Shown here in pieces: positions 1 through 7,084 of a stretch of DNA of 25,641 bases. Position 1 is the stretch's first letter, and each line of letters opens with the position of its first letter. The notes beneath the pieces were generated by a model. That model saw only the letters and a list, made by a program, of their open reading frames with translations. It was not told the origin of the DNA and did not search any database. The stretch spans positions 1-25,641 of the forward strand of contig JBELHJ010000033.1 in assembly GCA_042091495.1 (NCBI GenBank), given 5' to 3'. The DNA is from JBELHJ01 sp042091495 (lineage in GTDB: Bacteria; Bacteroidota; Bacteroidia; Flavobacteriales; Flavobacteriaceae). The position numbers and the translations under genes are program-made.

Positions 1-2
1 TT

Positions 3-30
3 AACTTATCCTAATGTTAATTTAATGTCA
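3..30. promoter_or_regulatory. 11-bp-phased repeat element at window edge (possible response-regulator site)
   Basis: Three hexamers sit exactly 11 bp apart: AACTTA at 3, ATGTTA at 14 and ATGTCA at 25. On the other strand the last two read TGACAT/TAACAT. A similar array lies upstream of the secreted-protein gene (2847-2896). Direct repeats at 11-bp phase are typical of OmpR/PhoB-type regulators, and the hexamers resemble Pho-box half sites. The element lies beyond the terminator of the minus-strand gene, so it would best serve a minus-strand gene outside the window. The regulator identity is inference. Confidence 0.4.
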
Positions 31-32
31 AC

Positions 33-57
33 AAAAAACCCCGCATGTGCGGGGTTT
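33..57 (-). terminator. Rho-independent terminator of the secreted beta-helix gene
   Basis: A GC-rich hairpin has arms 36-44 (AAACCCCGC) and 49-57 around a 4-base loop. On the minus strand it is followed by a run of six T (33-38). It begins about 20 bases after the stop codon of the minus-strand gene ending at 79. Confidence 0.85.
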
Positions 58-78
58 AAATTTTGGAATTATAATCGA

Positions 79-2793
79 TTATTCAATAATAATCTTTTTA
101 GTTTTTTGGCTAGTTTCACCTTTAATTTCAACTAAATATAATCCTTTGTTTAGTTTGGATAAATTAACTGAATTTGTATTAGAAACTTCAATTACTTTTT
201 TTCCAGTGATAGCATAAACAGCAATATTTTTGATTACCTCATTAGACTTAACAGTTAAGAAATCTTTAACTGGGTTAGGGTAAACACTAAAATTTGAAGT
301 TTCGAAGTTTTTATTAGACAATTGAGGACAAAGCTCTACAGAAGTTGTTGCAACTGCTGTCCAATCAAAAATAGAACAAGTTACAGCACCAGTATTAGCT
401 AACTGTCCTTGAGCAACAGTTCTTACTTCAGCATTTGCACTAGTTAAACCAGATGGTTTTGTACCTGTAAGGTTATCATTATCATCAAAAATGGCTTCAG
501 CTGTTACTTGTTCCAAAGTGTCGTCTGTAATGAAGTCTAAATTTGAAAATGTAGATTCATTAGTATCAAATGTATCAGAGTCAATACCTTTAAATATGGT
601 ACCAGAATCAAAACCTTTGAATACGATATTATTGTTAGCCCCCATAGGATCTTTTTTGAAATCTCCATAAAAACCAGAGTTAGGATTTGAGAAACCAATA
701 ACAGTTACATTAGAAATTGTGTAAGAACCGGTTACAGTTCCGTTAGTTCCACCTGCACCATCTTCTGTTCCATCTATTTCAAATGGGTTGTCAGAATCTG
801 TTCCCATAACAACAAGTGCGTTGTTTACAGTACCACTGTAAGCTTCATCAATATCAATAGCATCATCTCCTTGAGCATAAATTAATAAGTTAGTTACATC
901 AACGTTACCACCAAATAATTCAATACCGTCATCTTGGTTACCAACGATTTCAATATTTTCAATTACAGTTCCGTTACCAACACCACCAAGAGTTAGACCG
1001 TTGATTTCGTTACCAGCACCAATAGAAGTTCCACCGTGTCTGATAGAAACATATTTTAAAACTCCAGAGTCATCATTAGTTTCTTCACCACCATAAATAG
1101 ACCAAGATTGATCAGCAATACCTTCAATATTTTCTTCTCCGAAAGTGTTAGCTGTGTTAGAGTCTGGATCTTCACCAATAACATTTTTACCAAGGATTAT
1201 TAATCCACCCCAGTAACCTGAGATATCATCTAAAGGAATAGTTGCTCCTGTTAGGTAAAAAGTTCCGGCAGCAACATCAGTAGCAGTTAGAGGATCAAGT
1301 TCAGAAGTAAAGATAATTGGAGCATCAGCAGTACCCTCAGCCATTATTTTTCCACCTTTAGCAACAACAAGCGCAGAAGCATCAACGGCATCTGCTTTTT
1401 GAGTCGCTTTAATTACAGTTCCTGGCGCGATATACAGTGTTGCTCCATCTTCAATAACAACTTTACCATCCATAGTAACATCGCCACCCCATGTTGCATC
1501 TTCAGTGTAGATTGTAACAGTTCCGTCACCAACAGTTGTGGTTCCACATAATGCGTTATCAAGTGTTGCGTATGCTGTCCAACCTTCGAAAACACAAGTT
1601 GCAGCACCAGTAGCTTCTTTTTGTCCTTGAGCAACAGTTCTTACTTCAGCATTTGCACTAGTTAAACCAGATGGTTTTGTACCTGTAAGGTTATCATTAT
1701 CATCAAAAATGGCTTCAGCTGTTACTTGTTCCAAAGTGTCGTCTGTAATGAAGTCTAAATTTGAAAATGTAGATTCATTAGTATCAAATGTATCAGAGTC
1801 AATACCTTTAAATATGGTACCAGAATCAAAACCTTTGAATACGATATTATTGTTAGCCCCCATAGGATCTTTTTTGAAATCTCCATAAAAACCAGAGTTA
1901 GGATTTGAGAAACCAATAACAGTTACATTAGAAATTGTGTAAGAACCGGTTACAGTTCCGTTAGTTCCACCTGCACCATCTTCTGTTCCATCTATTTCAA
2001 ATGGGTTGTCAGAATCTGTTCCCATAACAACAAGTGCGTTGTTTACAGTACCACTGTAAGCTTCATCAATATCAATAGCATCATCTCCTTGAGCATAAAT
2101 TAATAAGTTAGTTACATCAACGTTACCACCAAATAATTCAATACCGTCATCTTGGTTACCAACGATTTCAATATTTTCAATTACAGTTCCGTTACCAACA
2201 CCACCAAGAGTTAGACCGTTGATTTCGTTACCAGCACCAATAGAAGTTCCACCGTGTCTGATAGAAACATATTTTAAAACTCCAGAGTCATCATTAGTTT
2301 CTTCACCACCATAAATAGACCAAGATTGATCAGCAATACCTTCAATATTTTCTTCTCCGAAAGTGTTAGCTGTGTTAGAGTCTGGATCTTCACCAATAAC
2401 ATTTTTACCAAGGATTATTAATCCACCCCAGTAACCTGAGATATCATCTAAAGGAATAGTTGCTCCTGTTAGGTAAAAAGTTCCGGCAGCAACATCAGTA
2501 GCAGTTAGAGGATCAAGTTCAGAAGTAAAGATAATTGGAGCATCAGCAGTACCCTCAGCCATTATTTTTCCACCTTTAGCAACAACAAGCGCAGAAGCAT
2601 CAACGGCATCTGCTTTTTGAGTCGCTTTAATTACAGTTCCCGGAGCAATGGTTAGTGTAGCTCCATTTTCAACAACGTATTTACCATCCATGGTAACATC
2701 TCCAGACCAGTTGGTATTCTCGGTAAGAATAGTAACTTGTGCAGAAATTTGATAACTAACAAATAAAGTTAGTAAAAGTAAAATTTTTCTCAT
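79..2793 (-). CDS. Secreted beta-helix-like repeat protein with type IX secretion C-terminal sorting domain
   Basis: A 904-residue secreted protein of unknown biochemical role. Residues 1-18 form a signal peptide (hydrophobic core LLLLTLFVSYQ, then ISAQ). The body is two ~406-residue units, each rich in short G, N, D and I repeats such as GDDAIDID, NQDDGIELFGGN and YWGGLIILGK, which suggests a right-handed parallel beta-helix. The last ~70 residues carry the Por-type sorting signature, with SVYPNPVKDFLTVKS, then GKKV and KGLYLVEIKG, so export by the type IX system and surface attachment or release are likely. Residues 52-391 and 458-797 are identical in sequence, and so is their DNA; the linkers outside differ. 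Each unit ends with a Cys-x-W-x-Cys segment (CVFEGWTAY...LC and CSIFDWTAV...LC). A terminator follows and phased repeats precede the gene. Related proteins are often given generic or misleading names; I assign no ligand or enzyme activity. Confidence 0.85.
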   Translation of the reverse strand: MRKILLLLTLFVSYQISAQVTILTENTNWSGDVTMDGKYVVENGATLTIAPGTVIKATQKADAVDASALVVAKGGKIMAEGTADAPIIFTSELDPLTATDVAAGTFYLTGATIPLDDISGYWGGLIILGKNVIGEDPDSNTANTFGEENIEGIADQSWSIYGGEETNDDSGVLKYVSIRHGGTSIGAGNEINGLTLGGVGNGTVIENIEIVGNQDDGIELFGGNVDVTNLLIYAQGDDAIDIDEAYSGTVNNALVVMGTDSDNPFEIDGTEDGAGGTNGTVTGSYTISNVTVIGFSNPNSGFYGDFKKDPMGANNNIVFKGFDSGTIFKGIDSDTFDTNESTFSNLDFITDDTLEQVTAEAIFDDNDNLTGTKPSGLTSANAEVRTVAQGQKEATGAATCVFEGWTAYATLDNALCGTTTVGDGTVTIYTEDATWGGDVTMDGKVVIEDGATLYIAPGTVIKATQKADAVDASALVVAKGGKIMAEGTADAPIIFTSELDPLTATDVAAGTFYLTGATIPLDDISGYWGGLIILGKNVIGEDPDSNTANTFGEENIEGIADQSWSIYGGEETNDDSGVLKYVSIRHGGTSIGAGNEINGLTLGGVGNGTVIENIEIVGNQDDGIELFGGNVDVTNLLIYAQGDDAIDIDEAYSGTVNNALVVMGTDSDNPFEIDGTEDGAGGTNGTVTGSYTISNVTVIGFSNPNSGFYGDFKKDPMGANNNIVFKGFDSGTIFKGIDSDTFDTNESTFSNLDFITDDTLEQVTAEAIFDDNDNLTGTKPSGLTSANAEVRTVAQGQLANTGAVTCSIFDWTAVATTSVELCPQLSNKNFETSNFSVYPNPVKDFLTVKSNEVIKNIAVYAITGKKVIEVSNTNSVNLSKLNKGLYLVEIKGETSQKTKKIIIE
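404..1422. repeat. Direct repeat copy 1 (1019 bp), inside secreted protein gene
   Basis: This block repeats at 1622-2640 with a constant offset of 1218 bp (406 codons). Every stretch I compared by eye was identical, and the encoded residues are identical throughout. Identity stops sharply at both ends: base 403 against 1621 and base 1423 against 2641 differ, and the flanks are then clearly diverged although still homologous. Confidence 0.93.
1622..2640. repeat. Direct repeat copy 2 (1019 bp), inside secreted protein gene
   Basis: This is the partner of 404-1422 and encodes the N-terminal unit core of the same protein. The 199 bp between the copies encode a linker (CVFEGWTAY ... GDVTMDGKVVIEDG) that resembles, but is not identical to, the corresponding parts at the two ends of the protein. 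Confidence 0.93.
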
Positions 2794-2819
2794 CAGAGTT
2801 AGAGTTTAAGATTAAAACA

Positions 2820-2827
2820 CAAATAAA
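2820..2827 (-). promoter_or_regulatory. Weak -7-like box for the secreted protein gene
   Basis: The minus strand reads TTTATTTG, one mismatch from the Bacteroidota -7 consensus TAnnTTTG, 26 bases upstream of the ATG. No TTTG -33 box is present. Instead the phased repeats begin about 20 bp upstream, which is where an activator replacing the -33 contact would be expected. Confidence 0.35.
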
Positions 2828-2846
2828 CCTTTCAACTTTAATCTGA

Positions 2847-2896
2847 ATGTTATTATGATGTTATCATATTTTTTTCATATTGTTATGTTAATGTTA
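2847..2896. promoter_or_regulatory. Phased ATGTTA repeat array between the secreted-protein gene and dgt
   Basis: ATGTTA occurs at 2847, 2858 and 2891, and TTGTTA at 2880. All lie on one 11-bp lattice (2847, 2858, [2869 is a T run], 2880, 2891). A further off-phase ATGTTA lies at 2885. On the minus strand the half site reads TAACAT. It resembles the array at 3-30. Position and periodicity fit an activator site of the OmpR/PhoB type serving the minus-strand gene, dgt, or both. The identity of the regulator is inference. Confidence 0.5.
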
Positions 2897-2920
2897 ATTG
2901 CTTAAATTAAATTACAGGAA

Positions 2921-4261
2921 ATGAACTGGGAACAGCTATTATCTTTAAAACGTTTTGGAGATACACATAAAAGATTACGTACTGAGCAAGATGAATCTCG
3001 TTTGGGATTTGAAGTAGATTACGATCGTGTGATTTTCTCTTCAGAATTTAGAAGTCTTCAAGACAAAACCCAGGTGATTCCAATGTCACAAACCGATTTT
3101 GTGCATACCCGTTTAACACACAGTTTAGAAGTAAGTGTAGTGGGGCGTTCACTAGGGCGCATGGTGGGGCAGCAGCTTATTGAAAAATACCCTCAACTTC
3201 AGAAAGTTCATGGTTACAAAGCCAATGATTTTGGAGCTATAGTTGCAGCTGCCGCTTTAGCACATGATATTGGGAATCCCCCATTTGGTCATTCTGGAGA
3301 AAAAGCTATAGGTGATTTTTTTAAATCGGGTAAAGGAGCGTTGTTGGCTTCAGAGATGTCTGCAGCATCATATCAAGATTTATGTGATTTTGAAGGTAAT
3401 GCTAATGGGTTTAAAATTTTAGCTGAAAACAGACCGGGTTCTGAAGGAGGCTTGAGATTGAGTTATGCTACTTTAGGTGCGTTTATGAAATATCCAAAAG
3501 CGTCTCTACCTAAAAAACCAACCGCTGCTATTCATGATAAGAAATATGGTTTTTTTCAATTAAATACAAAGGACTTTGAAGCTGTTGCTGATGAGCTAGG
3601 ATTAATGCAAACACATACTGATGGGATTGGATATCACAGACATCCTCTAGCATTTCTTGTAGAAGCTGCAGATGATATTTGTTATACCATTATTGATTTT
3701 GAAGACGGTATTAATTTGGGGCTTATTCAGGAAGAGTTTGCTTTAGAATACCTAATTAAATTAGTTAAGGGTAGTATTAATACTGAAAAATATTACCAGC
3801 TAACCACTACTAAAGACCGTTTAAGTTACTTGAGATCTTTGGCTATTAATACACTTATTACTGAGGCTGCTTCCGTATTTATGTCAAATGAAGACGCCAT
3901 TCTTAAGGGTGAATTTGACAGAAGTTTGTTAGACAAATCCAAATTTGAAGCCCAAATTAGCGATATCATAGCCATAAGTGTGAAAAATGTATACCGCTCC
4001 AAAGAGGTTATAGAAAAAGAAATTGCAGGTTATCAAGTTATTACTTTTTTACTTAAAACTTTTTTATTGGCAGTTTTTAATACACGAAAAGGAACTCCTA
4101 CTAATTTTGATAAGCTGGTATGCCAAACTTTACCACTAAATCTTAATCTTGACACTGGTGACACCTATTACATTGCATTGCAAATTAGTAGTTATGTGGC
4201 CAGTCTCTCTGACAGTCAAGCTACATTGATTTACAAAAAATTAAAAGGGATTTTAATCTAG
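2921..4261 (+). CDS. dgt: Deoxyguanosinetriphosphate triphosphohydrolase (dGTPase/dNTPase)
   Basis: A 446-residue cytoplasmic HD-superfamily enzyme that hydrolyses dGTP (and often other dNTPs) to the nucleoside and triphosphate, helping control dNTP pools. The N-terminal RFGDTHKR is followed by the metal ligands of the HD domain: H67 in RLTHSLE and H115-D116 in AHDIGNPPFGHSGE, with a later acidic segment AADDICYTIIDFED. The length is within the usual range for the family. The ATG at 2921 follows an A-rich leader (TTACAGGAA). It is transcribed away from the secreted-protein gene across the phased-repeat region. Its stop codon lies inside the 3' end of the convergent dxs gene (overlap 4253-4261), and I see no terminator hairpin between the two. 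Confidence 0.93.
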   Translation: MNWEQLLSLKRFGDTHKRLRTEQDESRLGFEVDYDRVIFSSEFRSLQDKTQVIPMSQTDFVHTRLTHSLEVSVVGRSLGRMVGQQLIEKYPQLQKVHGYKANDFGAIVAAAALAHDIGNPPFGHSGEKAIGDFFKSGKGALLASEMSAASYQDLCDFEGNANGFKILAENRPGSEGGLRLSYATLGAFMKYPKASLPKKPTAAIHDKKYGFFQLNTKDFEAVADELGLMQTHTDGIGYHRHPLAFLVEAADDICYTIIDFEDGINLGLIQEEFALEYLIKLVKGSINTEKYYQLTTTKDRLSYLRSLAINTLITEAASVFMSNEDAILKGEFDRSLLDKSKFEAQISDIIAISVKNVYRSKEVIEKEIAGYQVITFLLKTFLLAVFNTRKGTPTNFDKLVCQTLPLNLNLDTGDTYYIALQISSYVASLSDSQATLIYKKLKGILI

Positions 4262-6031
4262 TTGTATTAAAATTGTATTGATTTGCTCTTCTAAAGCTGA
4301 TACTGAAAGGTTGCACTTTTGGTGCAAGGTACTTACTTTTCCTTGATCGATGAAGGTGTCTGGAATTCCAATAATTTTTATGGGATTCGTAAAGTTATTT
4401 GCTGCTGCAAACTCAAGAATTGCAGACCCAAAACCCCCTGAAACACAACCTTCTTCAACCGTTATAATTTGCTGGTGTGTTTTAAATACTTCTAGAAGGC
4501 AACTTTCATCTAGTGGTTTCACAAATCCCATATCATAATGTGAAATGATAGCTTTAGAAGCTATATTTTCAATAGCTTCACTCACATTTAGCGCCATAGT
4601 TCCTATACTTAAAATGGCTAATTTTTCACCTGTTTTTAATGGTGTGGCTTTTCCTATTTCAATGGGTTTAAATGGTTTTTTCCAATTTACGGTTATGCCT
4701 TGCCCTCTAGGATATCTAATTGCAACCGGACCAATAGGTTTAAGTTGACATGTATATAACATATTTCTTAATGCTATTTCGTCTCTTGGAGCAAAAATAG
4801 TTAGGTTGGGAATGCACCTCAAGTAGGCCATATCAAAAACACCGTGGTGTGTAGGTCCATCTTCACCTACAAGTCCAGCCCTATCTAAACAAAAAATTAC
4901 AGGAATGTTTTGAAGTGCAACATCATGAATAACTTGATCGTAGGCCCTTTGTAAAAAAGTGGAGTAAATGTTACAATAAACCACTTTTCCTTGAGTGGCA
5001 AGACCTGCTGCAAAGGTTACAGCATGCTGTTCAGCGATACCCACATCAAAGGCGCGATCTGGATACGCTTCCATCATTAATGTTAAGGAGCTACCAGTGG
5101 GCATGGCAGGGGTAATACCCACAATATCTTCGTTTTTGGATGCCAATTCAACTAAGGTTTCACCAAAAACATCTTGGTACTTGGGCGCCTTATTTGTTTT
5201 GTGCTTTGGAATAAGTTCTCCAGTATTTGGATTAAATTTTCCGGGGGCATGATAAGTAACTTGATCTTCTTCAGCTTTCTTAAGGCCTTTTCCTTTAGTT
5301 GTGGTTACATGTAAAAATTTAGGGCCTTTGATATCTTTTAATGTTTCTAAAGTTGAAAGTAATTGCTCAAGGTTGTGTCCATCAACAGGGCCATAATAAT
5401 TAAAATTTAAGGCTTCAAAAATGTTGTCTTGCGATTCGGTGCCATTTTTCACATTGGTAAGGTAATTTTTAAGCGCTCCTACACTGGGGTCTATACCAAT
5501 GGCATTATCATTTAATATAACCAGAAGATTGGCTTGAGTTACTCCAGCATGATTTAGTCCTTCAAAAGCCATGCCGCCAGCAATTGAAGCATCGCCAATT
5601 ACAGCAATGTGGTGTTTTTCCGAATCGCCATTAAGTTTTGAAGCAACGGCCATGCCTAATGCTGCAGAAATAGATGTTGAAGCGTGTCCAGTTCCAAAGC
5701 TATCATAGATACTTTCAGTTATTTTAGGAAAACCACTAATACCTCCAAACTGACGGTTAGTGATAAAACTTCCTTTGCGTTGCGTTAGTATTTTGTGACC
5801 ATAAGCTTGATGGCCTACATCCCAAATCAATTGATCTTCAGGGGTATTAAAAATGTAATGTAATGCTATGGTGAGTTCAACAACTCCTAAGCTAGCTCCT
5901 AAATGGCCTTCTTTGGCAGCAACAATATCTATAATATACTGTCTAAGTTCAGCTGCTAGCTGATTGAGTTCAGTTACTGAAAGTTTGCGAAGCGCAGTGG
6001 GTGATATGACTTGATCTAACAAAAAACTCAT
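4253..6031 (-). CDS. dxs: 1-deoxy-D-xylulose-5-phosphate synthase
   Basis: This thiamine-diphosphate enzyme condenses pyruvate and glyceraldehyde-3-phosphate, the first step of the methylerythritol phosphate route to isoprenoids. At 592 residues it is slightly shorter than the ~620-residue E. coli enzyme. Visible motifs are EGHLGASLG (41-49), DVGHQAYGHK (71-80), the cofactor-binding GDAS...N (146-160) and NDN (174-176), and the catalytic Glu in GIAEQHAVTF (E334). They are followed by YSTFLQRAYDQV and GEDGPTHHG and a C-terminal transketolase domain (ITVEEGCVSGGFGS). The usual GDGA reads GDAS here. The ATG at 6031 is only 7 bases from a perfect -7 box, so the mRNA leader should be very short. 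The gene diverges from tadA and overlaps dgt by 9 bp tail to tail. Confidence 0.95.
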   Translation of the reverse strand: MSFLLDQVISPTALRKLSVTELNQLAAELRQYIIDIVAAKEGHLGASLGVVELTIALHYIFNTPEDQLIWDVGHQAYGHKILTQRKGSFITNRQFGGISGFPKITESIYDSFGTGHASTSISAALGMAVASKLNGDSEKHHIAVIGDASIAGGMAFEGLNHAGVTQANLLVILNDNAIGIDPSVGALKNYLTNVKNGTESQDNIFEALNFNYYGPVDGHNLEQLLSTLETLKDIKGPKFLHVTTTKGKGLKKAEEDQVTYHAPGKFNPNTGELIPKHKTNKAPKYQDVFGETLVELASKNEDIVGITPAMPTGSSLTLMMEAYPDRAFDVGIAEQHAVTFAAGLATQGKVVYCNIYSTFLQRAYDQVIHDVALQNIPVIFCLDRAGLVGEDGPTHHGVFDMAYLRCIPNLTIFAPRDEIALRNMLYTCQLKPIGPVAIRYPRGQGITVNWKKPFKPIEIGKATPLKTGEKLAILSIGTMALNVSEAIENIASKAIISHYDMGFVKPLDESCLLEVFKTHQQIITVEEGCVSGGFGSAILEFAAANNFTNPIKIIGIPDTFIDQGKVSTLHQKCNLSVSALEEQINTILIQLD

Positions 6032-6038
6032 CTGTGTA

Positions 6039-6046
6039 CAAAAGTA
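6039..6046 (-). promoter_or_regulatory. -7 promoter box for dxs
   Basis: The minus strand reads TACTTTTG, a perfect match to TAnnTTTG, ending 7 bases before the dxs ATG. I see no clear TTTG -33 box at the usual distance. Confidence 0.55.
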
Positions 6047-6059
6047 CTATTTGAAATTG

Positions 6060-6067
6060 TATTTTTG
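6060..6067 (+). promoter_or_regulatory. -7 promoter box for tadA
   Basis: TATTTTTG matches TAnnTTTG and lies 19 bases before the ATG at 6087. Because it sits downstream of the in-frame TTG at 6051, it argues for the ATG at 6087 as the true start. Confidence 0.55.
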
Positions 6068-6086
6068 GGTATTATTCTTTTCATCT

Positions 6087-6536
6087 ATGAATTCTGTTTT
6101 AGACGATGCTTATTTTATGAAACGCGCTTTGGTGGAAGCGGAATTGGCTTTTGAAAAAAATGAGATTCCTGTTGGTGCTGTTGTGGTTTCAGAAGGTAGA
6201 ATTATTGCTAAAGGGCATAATTTAACAGAGCTTTTAAATGATGTGACAGCGCATGCCGAAATGCAAGTTATTACAGCAGCTGCAAATTTTATTGGCGGAA
6301 AATATTTGAAGGGTTGTAAATTATATGTTACCCTAGAACCCTGTCAGATGTGTGCTGGAGCACTTTACTGGAGTCAAATATCAGAGCTCATATATGGCGC
6401 TTCAGATCTTGAGCGTGGTTATGTAAAAATGGGCACACAATTACATCCTAAGACCAAAGTAAAATCGGGAGTAATGGCAGAGGCGTGCAGCGCGATATTA
6501 AAACGTTTTTTTATTGAAAAACGTAATTTAAATTAA
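6087..6536 (+). CDS. tadA: tRNA-specific adenosine deaminase (A34 to inosine)
   Basis: A 149-residue zinc deaminase that converts the wobble adenosine of tRNA-Arg(ACG) to inosine. The zinc and catalytic motifs are clear: H56-A-E58 in TAHAEMQ, and P85-C86-Q-M-C89 in LEPCQMCAGA. The length matches the family. I chose the ATG at 6087: the reading frame is open upstream to a TTG at 6051, but that start would lie before the promoter box at 6060-6067 and would add a 12-residue hydrophobic leader that the family lacks. The gene is monocistronic, diverges from dxs, and ends at the terminator of the convergent cold-shock gene. A general cytidine/guanine deaminase is the alternative, but the ALYWSQISELIYGASD context favours TadA. 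Confidence 0.9.
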   Translation: MNSVLDDAYFMKRALVEAELAFEKNEIPVGAVVVSEGRIIAKGHNLTELLNDVTAHAEMQVITAAANFIGGKYLKGCKLYVTLEPCQMCAGALYWSQISELIYGASDLERGYVKMGTQLHPKTKVKSGVMAEACSAILKRFFIEKRNLN

Positions 6537-6564
6537 AAAAGCACCTACATTAAGTTGAAGGTGC
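6535..6564 (-). terminator. Terminator of the cold-shock gene
   Basis: The arms GCACCT (6541-6546) and AGGTGC (6559-6564) are followed on the minus strand by six T (6535-6540). It may also serve tadA from the other side, where the T run is weaker; its T tract overlaps the tadA stop codon. Confidence 0.7.
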
Positions 6565-6590
6565 CTTTAGCTAAACATTAAGATATCTTA

Positions 6591-6782
6591 TTAAAGTAAT
6601 TGCACATTAGCAGCAATTACTCCTTTTCTTCCTTCTGCTTCTTCGTATTCAACAGTGTCTCCTTCTTTCAGTTCAACACCGTTTAAATTTGAGACATGAA
6701 CGAAAATATCTTCACCTGTCTCTTTGTTTGTAATGAATCCAAATCCTTTAGAGTCATTAAAAAATTTAACTGTACCAGTCAT
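6591..6782 (-). CDS. CspA-family cold-shock protein
   Basis: A 63-residue single cold-shock domain: a five-stranded beta-barrel that binds single-stranded RNA or DNA and melts RNA secondary structure. RNP1 is K12-G-F-G-F-I17 and RNP2 is D25-I-F-V-H-V30, preceded by the typical start TGTVKFFN. It covers the domain and nothing else, as in other small Csp proteins. It has its own terminator, and a near-consensus -7 box (TACTTTTA, minus strand at 6808-6815) lies about 25 bases upstream, so it is probably a single-gene unit. Whether it is cold-induced or constitutive cannot be read from the sequence. Confidence 0.95.
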   Translation of the reverse strand: MTGTVKFFNDSKGFGFITNKETGEDIFVHVSNLNGVELKEGDTVEYEEAEGRKGVIAANVQLL

Positions 6783-6851
6783 TATAAGTAAATAAAAAAT
6801 TAAAGCGTAAAAGTACTCTTATTTTTTGACATATTAATTTTATTAACAAAA

Positions 6852-7082
6852 TTAATTCTTTTCTTCCCTATTTCTCATCTTATCAAGATTTTCTTTGGTC
6901 AACATATAGTCTTTAACATTTTTGTCTTTCCAATGCACGTATGCAAACAAAGGGAAGGCTAAAAAAAACAATCCACAAACACCAAAACCAATAAGTTTTT
7001 CGCTGTATGGAAGCTCTAAAAGGTAACCTAAAAAAATACTAGAAAAGCATAGTATGAACAGAATAGTTATAATTTTTTTCAT
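6852..7082 (-). CDS. Small two-helix membrane protein, co-transcribed with ClC
   Basis: A 76-residue protein I do not recognise. It has two predicted membrane helices (about residues 4-22, IITILFILCFSSIFLGYLL, and 31-50, LIGFGVCGLFFLAFPLFAYV). A short polar C-terminus rich in K, E, N and R (KDYMLTKENLDKMRNREEKN) probably faces the cytoplasm. Its ATG is 2 bp after the stop of the upstream ClC gene, so the two are almost certainly one transcript. A role as ClC partner or assembly factor is only a guess from position. Confidence 0.7.
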   Translation of the reverse strand: MKKIITILFILCFSSIFLGYLLELPYSEKLIGFGVCGLFFLAFPLFAYVHWKDKNVKDYMLTKENLDKMRNREEKN

Positions 7083-7084
7083 GA

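Noticed and set aside
1413..1634. A minus-strand frame over the linker between the two repeat cores
   Set aside because: It is an alternative frame of the secreted protein gene on the same strand, with low-complexity translation and no initiation context.
404..2640. The long direct repeats as a mobile element or CRISPR-like array
   Set aside because: They lie wholly within one open reading frame in phase with codons, with no terminal inverted repeats, transposase or short regular spacers.
6051..6086. Upstream in-frame TTG start for tadA
   Set aside because: It would precede the -7 box at 6060-6067 and add residues the TadA family lacks; the ATG at 6087 gives the normal length.
6833..6856. 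Perfect 9-bp AT-only inverted repeat after the small membrane protein gene
   Set aside because: It has no G or C pairs and no T run on the minus strand, so it is a poor terminator and could be chance in AT-rich sequence.
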